Below are positions 8,091 through 16,301 of a stretch of DNA of 64,000 nucleotides, one piece after another. This DNA comes from JACCZX01 sp963829995. Lineage in GTDB: Bacteria > Pseudomonadota > Gammaproteobacteria > Burkholderiales > Burkholderiaceae_F. Both the position numbers and the translations under genes were made by a program. How positions within the stretch are numbered: the stretch's first letter is position 1; each line of letters starts with the position of its first letter. The DNA lies in the NCBI GenBank assembly GCA_963829995.1, contig CAWHKW010000035.1, positions 32,403 through 96,402 of the forward strand. The letters are read 5' to 3'. Under the pieces are notes generated by a model. That model ran no database searches. It was given only the letters and a program-made list of their open reading frames with translations, and was not told the DNA's origin.

Positions 8091-9017
8091 TTAATACCAG
8101 GCGTGCAGCAAAATGCCGCCGGTAAGGAATGCGACGGCCACGACATAGCAACTGACCATGTGACGCATCGCCGGCAAGAATTGTTTGGGTTTCTCAGAAG
8201 TGCGAACCGCACATCTGCCGCTGGCGATCAACAGCGGCAACGCAAGCAACGCCGCCAGGCACGCCGCCGGAAACGCACCCAGCGCGACCCCTACTGCAAC
8301 CACCAACAGACCGCTCGCCGCCAGCAACAGGTACAGCCACACTGCGCGCTCGCGACCGAGACGAACGACAAGATTGCGCTTACCGACAAGGCGATCCTGA
8401 TGGAAATCCGGGATCGCATTGACCACCGCCAGCGCCATGATCAGCAGCCCCGGCACTAGCGAAGCCAGCAGCGCGCTCCACGATATCTCCCGGCTGTGCA
8501 GATAGAAGCTTCCCAGCACCATCCAGGGGCCGTAGGCCAGTGCGATCACCGCTTCACCGAGTCCGCGGTAGGACCAGCGGATCGGCGGCGCCTCGTAGAA
8601 AATCGCCGCCGCACCACCGAGTAAAGCAAACGCAAGAACCGGCCAGCCCACGCGCGCCGTCAGGTAGATGCCGACCGCCAGCGCTGCAGCGAAGGCCACG
8701 GTTCCGATCCAGAAAACTGCACCGGTGACCGGCGGCACGTCCTGCGGATTGAACACGCGGTCGGTTCCCATGCGCGCATCGAAATATTCGTTGTACGCCT
8801 CGACCCCGATGACCGCGAAAACGACGCCGCCAAGTCCGCTCCAGAACATCGCCGCGTCAAAGACGCCGGCAACGCTATAAGACCATGCAGCGCCGAGCAG
8901 ATAAGGCAGCAGTCCGGCAAACAGGAAGAACCGATAACGAACGAGCGTGAGGACTCGCGTCAGCCGATGCACTGCTGACGGCAACGCGAGCGGTGACGTG
9001 CTCAGACTTGAACCCAT
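8091..9017 (-). CDS. UbiA-family prenyltransferase, MenA-like, in the radical SAM operon
   Basis: This is a 308-residue integral membrane protein with about nine hydrophobic segments. The two Asp-rich motifs of the UbiA superfamily, which bind prenyl diphosphate through Mg2+, are NEYFDARMGTD (N76, D80, D86) and PDFHQD (D204, D208). The GTD ending of the first motif and the following RGLGEAVIALAYGPWMVLG and KRNLVVRLG stretches look more like MenA (naphthoate prenyltransferase) than UbiA or heme O synthase. It overlaps the PqqD-radical SAM gene by 16 nt and is followed 5 nt later by another radical SAM gene, so it is part of that operon. It could make a menaquinone-type quinone or prenylate the peptide product; the second idea is inference. 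Confidence 0.85.
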   Translation of the reverse strand: MGSSLSTSPLALPSAVHRLTRVLTLVRYRFFLFAGLLPYLLGAAWSYSVAGVFDAAMFWSGLGGVVFAVIGVEAYNEYFDARMGTDRVFNPQDVPPVTGAVFWIGTVAFAAALAVGIYLTARVGWPVLAFALLGGAAAIFYEAPPIRWSYRGLGEAVIALAYGPWMVLGSFYLHSREISWSALLASLVPGLLIMALAVVNAIPDFHQDRLVGKRNLVVRLGRERAVWLYLLLAASGLLVVAVGVALGAFPAACLAALLALPLLIASGRCAVRTSEKPKQFLPAMRHMVSCYVVAVAFLTGGILLHAWY

Positions 9018-10203
9018 TGGTGCAGTGTCCGCGTCTGGCCGGGGTCGCCGGCCAGGTCCTGAATGAACTTCGCGACGCGAGGATCCTGCCACGCGCGTCT
9101 GAAGTTGGCCCAGATCTCGGTCAAGCTTTGGCGGCGTAAGTCTCCGCATACGAACGGCAACGCGTTGATCAGCTTCACGAGCCCGTTCGGAAGCACGATC
9201 AGCAGCGCCGCGGGGCTTTGCAGCCGGTAGCGCAATTCCTCGAGCAGACCGGCTTCGTGGAAATGCACGCGCATTTTTCCGCGGTACTGCTCGGCCTTCG
9301 TGCGCAAGACATCGAAGAACGTGTCGTACTGCTCATCCGACAGCGCAAGATGACGCCACGCCTTGACCGCGTTGCCGGTGAACATCGTGCGGCCCGAATA
9401 GAAGCTCACCGCACCGAGCTCGTACGCGAGATCAACAATCTGTTCCGCTTCATGAACGTTGAAACTCGCCGGAGAAAAGTTGATCTCGATTGGCACACCA
9501 GCAGCGCGCAGGTTGCGCACGCCCGCCAGCGTCCGATCGAACTCGCCACGCACGCGCATGCGGCCGAAAGTTGCCGACGATGCGCCGTCTAGACTGACTT
9601 GCACCGCCTTGACGCCGAGTTGCTCAAGCCGCTCACAATTCTCGGGCGTCAGATAGTGACCGTTGGTCTCGATTTTCAGCTGCCCGCCGCGCGCGCATAC
9701 GCGCTCGACCATCTCGAAAAACAGCGGGTGCAGCATCGGCTCCCCGCCCGAGAAAGACAAGATACGGAACTTCATGGTCCATCAGCTGATCGATCACATG
9801 CGAACACCTGCGCGCGATCGAGTTCGTCCTTAAACGCCTTTCCCAGGCCCGCTTTCCTCGATGCAATGCAGGCACGCGAGATTGCACTCGTTGGTAATCT
9901 GCCAGGCGACATAAAGCGGCGCCGCCAGGTCCTCCGAACTAGCCACGCCGCCGAATCCTCCAGCAATCCCTTTTGCCGAAGATCGCCGATAAGGGCCGTC
10001 ACTTCGCGCTCGATCGAATCTGGCGGTCCGCTGAAGCGATCGGCCAAGCGCGCAGCAATCTCGTTCGCAGCGCAACCCGCTTCGATCTCCCGCACCACCG
10101 CGGTCGCGGTGGGATTGAGCGTGAATACCTTTTCGGAGCGTGTCTCAAATAAAATGCCACCGAACTTTTCTTCACGAAATTTGACGTACTTGGCTAGCCG
10201 CAT
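9002..10203 (-). CDS. PqqD-like domain fused to a radical SAM enzyme (apparent frameshifts)
   Basis: The gene starts at ATG 10203 with a PqqD-type peptide-binding domain of about 80 residues (FGGILFETRSEKVFTLNP, then EIAARLADRFSG and DLRQKGLLED). Allowing indels near 9945, 9840 and 9785, the frame continues into a radical SAM domain with C-x3-C-x2-C in ECNLACLHC, then FSGGEPMLHP, then a SPASM-like tail (PNGLVKLINALPFVCGDLRR) lacking most cluster cysteines. Total length is about 400 residues. A fused PqqD domain normally presents a precursor peptide to the enzyme, and such a peptide is encoded three genes downstream. The breaks lie in conserved sequence and are probably sequence errors, but true decay cannot be excluded. 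This is the first gene of the operon. Confidence 0.78.
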
Positions 10204-10281
10204 CCGGAGTCCACTCGAGAAGTTTCAAATCTAGGTAGCCTTGGCGACAAAGGCATCCCGCTGTTATAGACCAATACGTGC

Positions 10282-11691
10282 TCAGCCAGACCTCATCATC
10301 CCGAGCGTTTGCGGCAGCCAGATCGACAGCGGCGGCCAGTAGGTGACGAAGACGAGGAATCCGAGCATCGTCAAGAGCCATGGCCAGACCGCAACCGTCA
10401 GTTCGGTGATCCCCATCTTGGTGATGCCCGAAGCGACATACAAGTTGAGTCCCACCGGCGGATGGCACATGCCGACCTCCATGTTCACTACCATGATAAT
10501 GCCGAAGTGCACGGGATCGATGCCGAGCTTCATCGCCACCGGGAACAGGATCGGCGCCATGATCAGCACGATCGACGACGGCTCCATCACGTTGCCGGCG
10601 AGCAGCAGGATGATATTCACGAACAGTAGGAATGCGACCACGCCGAGACCCTTGTCGAGCATCCAGGCCGCAAGCTCCTGCGGGATTTGCTCCGATGTCA
10701 TCAGGTAGGAGAACATCACGGCGTTCGTGATGATGTACAGCAGCATCGCGCTCATGTTGGCCGAATCGAGCAGCACCTTCGGCACCTGCGCGAGTGTCAT
10801 GTCCTTGTACACAAACACGGCGACGAAAAATGCGTAGACGGCACTCATCGCGGCCGCCTCGGTCGGCGTGAAAATGCCGGAGTAGATGCCGCCGATGACG
10901 ACGATGACCAGCAGCAGGCCCCAGATACTTTCCTTGAACGTCGCCCAGCGAATCGCCCAGGAGGCCTTTGGCTGGCGCGGATAGTTGTTCTTGCGCGCGC
11001 GCCACCATGTCGTCAAGCCAAGCAGCATTGCGAGCACCAGGCCAGGAATGATGCCGGCAATGAACAGCGCACCGACCGATGTATTGGTCGCGACTGCATA
11101 CATCACCATCACGATCGATGGCGGAATCAGAATGCCCAACGCACCCGAAGTCGTGATGACGCCGGCGCCGAAGCGTGCTGGAAAGCCTTGTTTCACCATC
11201 GCCGGCAGCAGGATCGCGCCGATCGCGACGACCGTCGCCGGCGAACTGCCCGATACGGCGGCGAACAGCGCGCAGGCCATGACACCCGCCAGCCCCAGGC
11301 CGCCGTGCCAGTGGCTGATCATCGCCGCGGCGAAGTTGATCATTCGTCGCGCGACGCCGCCGTGGGTCAGGAAGTTGCCGGCGAGGATGAAGAACGGGAT
11401 CGCCATGATCTCGAACCTCTCGATGCCGGTGAAGAGCTTCAGCGCGACCGACTCGATCGGCACCGTCGTCATCGTGAACAGGTAGGTGAGCACGGTCAGG
11501 CCGAGCGAAATGGAGATCGGCATCCCGGTCAGCATCAGACCGAACAGCAGCGCGAAGATGATCCATGCGTTGTTGACCGGAATCCCGACCAGTTTTAGAA
11601 CGAACGGGATTGCGATCAGGACCGGTGGGATCAGCGCCGGCCAGCGCGAAGACGATGGGACGGGGCCAGGGACGGGTACGACGCCGCTCAT
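10282..11691 (-). CDS. dctM: TRAP transporter large membrane subunit (DctM)
   Basis: A 469-residue protein of about 12-13 hydrophobic segments, the ion-coupled permease of a tripartite C4-dicarboxylate-type transporter. Recognisable family stretches are GLMLTGMPISISLGL near residue 50, PFFILAGNFLTHGGVARR, SGSSPATVVAIG, GALGILIPPSI and the C-terminal HFGIIMVVNMEVGMCHPPVGLNL. It overlaps dctQ by 4 nt, and 78 nt separate its stop from the PqqD-radical SAM gene. Substrate is inferred to be fumarate, succinate or malate from the fumarate reductase genes upstream. Confidence 0.93.
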   Translation of the reverse strand: MSGVVPVPGPVPSSSRWPALIPPVLIAIPFVLKLVGIPVNNAWIIFALLFGLMLTGMPISISLGLTVLTYLFTMTTVPIESVALKLFTGIERFEIMAIPFFILAGNFLTHGGVARRMINFAAAMISHWHGGLGLAGVMACALFAAVSGSSPATVVAIGAILLPAMVKQGFPARFGAGVITTSGALGILIPPSIVMVMYAVATNTSVGALFIAGIIPGLVLAMLLGLTTWWRARKNNYPRQPKASWAIRWATFKESIWGLLLVIVVIGGIYSGIFTPTEAAAMSAVYAFFVAVFVYKDMTLAQVPKVLLDSANMSAMLLYIITNAVMFSYLMTSEQIPQELAAWMLDKGLGVVAFLLFVNIILLLAGNVMEPSSIVLIMAPILFPVAMKLGIDPVHFGIIMVVNMEVGMCHPPVGLNLYVASGITKMGITELTVAVWPWLLTMLGFLVFVTYWPPLSIWLPQTLGMMRSG

Positions 11692-12338
11692 GGTTTGCCC
11701 GCGATGATCGGTGCCGGATGGAGGTTGGCGTCCAATGCGTACGCGCTGGCTTCGTCGATGCCTTCGACGTGCGCGACGTCATGGCGCGGTAGCGCTCCGG
11801 TGCGCGCGAACGCCCAAGCCACCTGCAGGAAGCGAAAGCACATCAGGTAGGAACCCAATGGGATGCACAGGTAGACGATCCACTTCGGCACTTCGAGGTC
11901 AGGTGACACCGAATCGGTGTGCCCGATGTCCCATACGAAGGTCGCGCCCAGCGTGCCTACGATCCCCGTGAAGGTGGCGCCCGCGAGGAGGCCAAACAGG
12001 ACATACAGCTTGCGGGTATTGTCCGGCAGCCGATTGATCATCACGTCGACGCCGACGTGGATGCCGGTGCGCACACCGTACGCGGCGCCGAACTTCGCCA
12101 TCCACACGAACATGTAGATGCAAAGCTCTTGCGCCCACGAGAGGTCGATCTTGAGCAAAGCGTCCTGTACGCCAGGTATCGCCATGCCAGCGGCGTAGCG
12201 ATGCACGACCGCCACGAAGATGAGCAGCGTCGCCGCGCCCATCAGGAATGCGATCAGCCACTCCTCGAGGTGGTCGAGAAACTTGAGCAATCCGACTCCT
12301 ACCCGCTGTCCCGTGCGCCGCGCGGCTTCTGCAGTCAC
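11688..12338 (-). CDS. dctQ: TRAP transporter small membrane subunit (DctQ)
   Basis: A 216-residue protein with four predicted membrane segments (for example WLIAFLMGAATLLIFVAVVHRY near 30-50) and the family's LSWAQELCIYMFVWMAKFG region. It partners DctM and the periplasmic DctP. The C-terminal ~35 residues after the last helix are longer than in many DctQ proteins and hydrophilic. The gene follows dctP by about 50 nt and overlaps dctM by 4 nt. Confidence 0.9.
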   Translation of the reverse strand: MTAEAARRTGQRVGVGLLKFLDHLEEWLIAFLMGAATLLIFVAVVHRYAAGMAIPGVQDALLKIDLSWAQELCIYMFVWMAKFGAAYGVRTGIHVGVDVMINRLPDNTRKLYVLFGLLAGATFTGIVGTLGATFVWDIGHTDSVSPDLEVPKWIVYLCIPLGSYLMCFRFLQVAWAFARTGALPRHDVAHVEGIDEASAYALDANLHPAPIIAGKP

Positions 12339-12389
12339 ACCACCGGATCTTGATGCGGTCCTATCGGTAGCGTGCCTGCAGCTTCCGGT

Positions 12390-13385
12390 CTACGGGGTGA
12401 AACCGGTTTCCTTGTAGACCGCGGCGATCGTGTCCTTGCCGACGCGCGACTCGTTCTCCTTGTGCACGACGACCAGCGCCTTCTTCATCGCCGCCTTTTG
12501 CTCGGGAGTCAGCGTGATGATCTCGGTCTTGCCGGACTTGCGCACGGCCGCGATCGCTTCGTCGTTCTCCTTCTGCGCGATGTCGTTCGCGAACTTGGTG
12601 GCGTCCTTCATCGCGCCTTCGAGCGCGGTGCGGATGTCGGCGGGCAGACCATCCCAGAACTTCTTGTTGGCGATGACCGCGTAACCCAGGTAGCCGTGGT
12701 TGGTGAGCGCCAGGTATTTCTGCACTTCGTGCATCTTCTGCGTGTAGAAATTCGATGGCGGATTCTCGGTGCCGTCGACGACGCCGGTCTGCAGCGATTG
12801 GTAAACCTCGGAGAACGCCATGACCTGCGGTATCCCGCCCAACGCCTTGATCTCGTCACCCAGCACCTTCGAGGACTGGATCCGCATCTTGAGGCCCTTG
12901 TAGTCGGCGGGCACGCGGATCGGCTTGTTCGCACTCATCACCTTGAAACCGTTGTCCCAATAGGCGAGGCCCACGATGCCCTTGCTCTCGAGCTTCTTCA
13001 ACAGCGCCGCGCCGACGGGTCCCTGGGTGACCTTGTGCAGTTCAACGTAGTCGTCAAAGATGTAGGGCAAGTCGAACACTTCGAATTCGCGAAGGCCAAG
13101 CGGGCCGAACTTGGCTAGCGATGGCGCAAGCATTTGCACCGAGCCGAGCTGCAGAGCCTCGACTTCTTCGCCGTCCTTGAATAGCGAGCTGTTCGGGTAG
13201 AGCTCGACTTTCACCCGCCCCTTGGTCCTCTCCTCGGCGAGTTTCTTGAAATATTCGGCCGCTTTGCCCTTGGGCGTGTCGATGGCGACGACATGGCTGA
13301 ATTTGATGACGATCGGCTGTTGTGCGTGCGCAGTGAGGCCGAACGCGAGTGCTACCGCTGCCACTGCAAGTCTTGCGAATCTCAT
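12390..13385 (-). CDS. dctP: TRAP transporter periplasmic solute-binding protein (DctP)
   Basis: A 331-residue secreted receptor. The start at ATG 13385 has a GGAGGAG ribosome site and gives a clean signal peptide ending AHA before QQPIVIKFSHVV. Conserved DctP family stretches follow: KGKAAEYFKKLAEERTKGRV, VELYPNSSLF, the substrate-carboxylate Arg region LKMRIQSSKVLGDEIKALGG, and QTGVVDGTENPPSNFYTQK. It delivers a carboxylate, probably a C4-dicarboxylate, to DctQM. A degenerate FNR-like site lies about 90 nt upstream (13476-13489). Confidence 0.93.
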   Translation of the reverse strand: MRFARLAVAAVALAFGLTAHAQQPIVIKFSHVVAIDTPKGKAAEYFKKLAEERTKGRVKVELYPNSSLFKDGEEVEALQLGSVQMLAPSLAKFGPLGLREFEVFDLPYIFDDYVELHKVTQGPVGAALLKKLESKGIVGLAYWDNGFKVMSANKPIRVPADYKGLKMRIQSSKVLGDEIKALGGIPQVMAFSEVYQSLQTGVVDGTENPPSNFYTQKMHEVQKYLALTNHGYLGYAVIANKKFWDGLPADIRTALEGAMKDATKFANDIAQKENDEAIAAVRKSGKTEIITLTPEQKAAMKKALVVVHKENESRVGKDTIAAVYKETGFTP

Positions 13386-13475
13386 GACTCCTCCATTCCC
13401 TTGCGGGGAGCGGCCTCGTGAACGAACCACTCAAGGGGATTCTGCAGAAGCTGCGGGGGCGCTTCTTGATCTATG

Positions 13476-13489
13476 ACAATACTTGCCTC
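13476..13489. promoter_or_regulatory. Degenerate FNR-like site upstream of dctP
   Basis: TTGAT-CTAT-GACAA sits in the 177-nt gap between frdB and dctP, one mismatch from the TTGAY-N4-RTCAA pattern seen elsewhere in the window. Its centre is about 97 nt upstream of the dctP ATG. A similar sequence occurs upstream of mtrA. Confidence 0.35.
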
Positions 13490-13562
13490 CGCACGCGCAT
13501 CAGGAGGGTAATTTCGATAGGACTCATCGCCGACTCGGCGCAGACGTGGTGTTCGTGCGCAG

Positions 13563-14309
13563 TTACTTCCAGGCCACGACTGCCATCTTGCGGCGCATGA
13601 AAGCGAGCTGCGTGGACAGTGGCAGGTTCTTGGGGCACACGTCGTGGCAGGCGAGCAGCGACATGCAGCCGAAAACGCCACTGTCGTCGCCGATCAGTTC
13701 ATAGTAGTCCTCGTCGGTGCGCGCATCGCGCGGGTCGAGGCGAAAGCGCGCGATCTTGTTCAGACCCACGGCGCCGACGAAATCCGCGCGCATGCGCGCG
13801 GTGCCGCAACCGGAGACGCAGCAACCGCACTCGATACAGCGATCCAGTTCGTAGATCTTCTCCGCGAGGTCCGCATCCATCGGCTGCTCGATGCGCTTCA
13901 GATCCACCTCGTCCTGCTTCGCGTGCACCCACGTCTGCAGGCGCTCGCTCATCGCGCGCATCCACTTGCCGGTGTTCACCGACAGGTCGCCGATCAGTTC
14001 GAACACCGGCAGCGGCGCAAGCGTCGTTTCCGTTCCGAGGTTCTTGGTCACCGTGCGGCATGCGAGGCTCGGGCGGCCGTTGATCATCATCCCGCAGCTG
14101 CCGCAGATACCCGCGCGGCACACGAAGTCGAATTGCAGCGACGGATCCTGCTTTTCGCGGATCTCGTTCAGCGCGATGAACAACGTCATCCCATCGGCTT
14201 CCTCGAGCTCGTAGGTCTGCATGCGTGCCGTCGCGCCGGGCTGCTGCGGGTTGTAGCGCAGGATATGGAACTTGAGGAGGCGGTGCTCGGTCGCGTCGGC
14301 CATGGTCAT
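13563..14309 (-). CDS. frdB: Fumarate reductase/succinate dehydrogenase iron-sulfur subunit
   Basis: A 248-residue protein that passes electrons between the FrdC hemes and FrdA flavin. The [2Fe-2S] motif is CRAGICGSCGMMINGRPSLAC near 64-84; CIECGCCVSGCG near 152-163 and CMSLLACHDVCP near 210-221 bind the [4Fe-4S] and [3Fe-4S] clusters. The long N-terminal segment (HILRYNPQQPGATARMQTYEL) resembles the epsilonproteobacterial FrdB. It is the last gene of frdCAB. Confidence 0.93.
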   Translation of the reverse strand: MTMADATEHRLLKFHILRYNPQQPGATARMQTYELEEADGMTLFIALNEIREKQDPSLQFDFVCRAGICGSCGMMINGRPSLACRTVTKNLGTETTLAPLPVFELIGDLSVNTGKWMRAMSERLQTWVHAKQDEVDLKRIEQPMDADLAEKIYELDRCIECGCCVSGCGTARMRADFVGAVGLNKIARFRLDPRDARTDEDYYELIGDDSGVFGCMSLLACHDVCPKNLPLSTQLAFMRRKMAVVAWK

Positions 14310-14345
14310 TCCGCCGCTCGGAGAAAGCGCTCGTCGATGCGCTCG

Positions 14346-16301
14346 TTACGGCCACGCAGGACCTGCTGGCAGCCATTGCTCGTAGGGCATCAGTGCCTGC
14401 TGCACGGCGAAGCGATCCGCACCGGAGAGCTTCGCCTTCAGGGCGTCGACCTCGGCCTGCCGCCCCGGTGTGTCAGGATGGTCGATGTAATCCTTCGCGC
14501 CGTAGCCGCGCCAGCCGGGCGGAAGCTCCATGCGCTTTACGTCGATCGGCTCGTAGCCGAGCGTGGGCAGCGTGTCGGACTCGCTGGTCCAGGTCGCGAG
14601 CGTGCGCTTCAACCATTGCGCATCGTCGCGGCGCGGGAAATCCTGGCGGAAGTGCGCGCCGCGGCTCTCGGTGCGAACCTGCGCGCCGTGGGCGACGGTA
14701 AGTGCGAGCTTGAGCATTTTCTGTACGCGGTAGGCAGTCACCAGTTCCGGGTTCGTGCCGGGCGAATGCGCACGGAGCCCGATGTTGCGGCTGCGCGCAA
14801 GCAGCTTCTGCAGGGCGGCGACCGCCTCGTCGAGCTCGGCCCCGGTGCGGAAGATGCCGACCTTGCCGCTCATCACCTCCTGCATCTGCTGTTTGATCGC
14901 GCTCGCGTCCTCGCCGCCGCTGCGCCGGATCATGGCGTCCAACTTTGCCTGTTCGCGCTCCACGAACTCGCGGATCAACCCCGTGGGGATGTTCACGTCG
15001 CTCGCCGCGCTGGAGCAGAAGTCGGCGATGTATTCGCCGACGATCCTGCCGGCGACGACCGTCTCGGCCACCGAGTTGCCGCCAAGCCGGTTGAAGCCGT
15101 GCATGTCCCAGCACGCCGCCTCGCCCGCCGCGAAGAGGCCCTTCAGCGTCGGGCTCTCGCCGGTGGGCTGGGTACGCACGCCGCCCATCGTGTAGTGCTG
15201 CGCCGGGCGCACCGGGATCATCTCGCGCACCGGGTCGATGCCCAGAAAGTAGTGGCAGATCTCCCACACCTCGCGCAGGTTGCGCTTGATGTGGGGCTCG
15301 CCCAGCTGCGTGATGTCCAGCCAGAGGTGCTCGCCGAAGCGCGAACGCGCCGCCTTGCCCTTCCTGATGTGCTCCTCCATGCGCCGCGAGACCACGTCGC
15401 GCGAGGCAAGCTCCTTCTTCTCCGGCTCGTAGTCGGGCATGAAGCGGTGGCCGTCGACATCCTTCAGCAGCCCGCCGTCGCCGCGGCAGCCTTCGGTCAT
15501 GAGGATGCCGGCCGGGAAGATCGCGGTCGGGTGGAACTGCACCGCTTCCATGTTGCCCAGCGCCGCCTGCCCGGTCTCCATCGCGATTACGTTGCCGATG
15601 CCCTCGGAGATCACCGCATTCGTGGTGTTGCGGTAGATGCGCCCCGCACCGCCCGTGGCGATTGCCGTGGCCTTGGCCACGTAGGCGCGCAGCTCGCCAG
15701 TGATGAGGTCGCGCACCACCGCGCCGTAGCAGCGCCCGCTGTCGTGGATCAGCGCCAGCGCCTCGGTGCGCTCGTGCACGGGGATCGACTCGGCGATCGC
15801 CTGGTCCGCTACGGCGGTGAGCATCGCGTGCCCCGTTCCGTCCGCGACGTAGCAGGTACGCCACTTCTTGGTTCCGCCGAAATCGCGCTGCGAAAGCAGG
15901 CCGTCGGCCTCGACTCGCTCGGTGATGGTGACCTTCTGGCCATTGATAATGACCTGCCGGTCACCCTTGCGGATGCGCGTCCACGGAACGCCCCAGGCGG
16001 CGAGTTCGCGCACGGCCTTGGGCGCGGTGTTGACAAACATGCGCACGACTTCCTGGTCGGCACCCCAGTCTGAGCCGCGCACGGTGTCCTCGAAATGCAC
16101 GTCCTCGTTGTCGCCTTGTCCCTTGGAGACATTGCCGAGCGAGGCTTGCATACCGCCTTGCGCCGCCTTGGAATGCGAGCGCTTGGCCGGGACCAGCGAC
16201 AGGATGATCGCGTCGTGGCCGCGGCGCCGCGCGCTGATCGCGAGCCGCAGTCCGGCCAGGCCCCCGCCGATGACCAGCACGTCGGTGTAGATCACGTTCA
16301 T
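14346..16301 (-). CDS. frdA: Fumarate reductase flavoprotein subunit
   Basis: This 651-residue subunit reduces fumarate (or oxidises succinate) at FAD. The dinucleotide fold is DVLVIGGGLAGLRLA at residues 7-21, the covalent-FAD histidine is in SHSKAAQGGMQ near 43-53, and the active-site region includes REMIPVRPAQHYTMGGV. It ends in the helical C-terminal domain with WKRTLATW-like and DYIDHPDTPGRQAEVD segments. It overlaps frdC by 4 nt. The operon order C-A-B and the diheme FrdC identify the Wolinella-type (type B) enzyme rather than the four-gene Sdh. Confidence 0.95.
   Translation of the reverse strand: MNVIYTDVLVIGGGLAGLRLAISARRRGHDAIILSLVPAKRSHSKAAQGGMQASLGNVSKGQGDNEDVHFEDTVRGSDWGADQEVVRMFVNTAPKAVRELAAWGVPWTRIRKGDRQVIINGQKVTITERVEADGLLSQRDFGGTKKWRTCYVADGTGHAMLTAVADQAIAESIPVHERTEALALIHDSGRCYGAVVRDLITGELRAYVAKATAIATGGAGRIYRNTTNAVISEGIGNVIAMETGQAALGNMEAVQFHPTAIFPAGILMTEGCRGDGGLLKDVDGHRFMPDYEPEKKELASRDVVSRRMEEHIRKGKAARSRFGEHLWLDITQLGEPHIKRNLREVWEICHYFLGIDPVREMIPVRPAQHYTMGGVRTQPTGESPTLKGLFAAGEAACWDMHGFNRLGGNSVAETVVAGRIVGEYIADFCSSAASDVNIPTGLIREFVEREQAKLDAMIRRSGGEDASAIKQQMQEVMSGKVGIFRTGAELDEAVAALQKLLARSRNIGLRAHSPGTNPELVTAYRVQKMLKLALTVAHGAQVRTESRGAHFRQDFPRRDDAQWLKRTLATWTSESDTLPTLGYEPIDVKRMELPPGWRGYGAKDYIDHPDTPGRQAEVDALKAKLSGADRFAVQQALMPYEQWLPAGPAWP

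Noticed and set aside
10172..11782. 536-codon minus-strand open frame
   Set aside because: It is an alternative frame of dctM on the same strand, extremely Arg/His/Asp-rich with no domain; dctM itself is a clear membrane protein.
13644..16073. 809-codon plus-strand open frame
   Set aside because: It lies opposite frdB and frdA, which carry every catalytic motif; the plus-strand translation is Arg/His/Ala-rich low-complexity sequence typical of antisense frames in GC-rich DNA.
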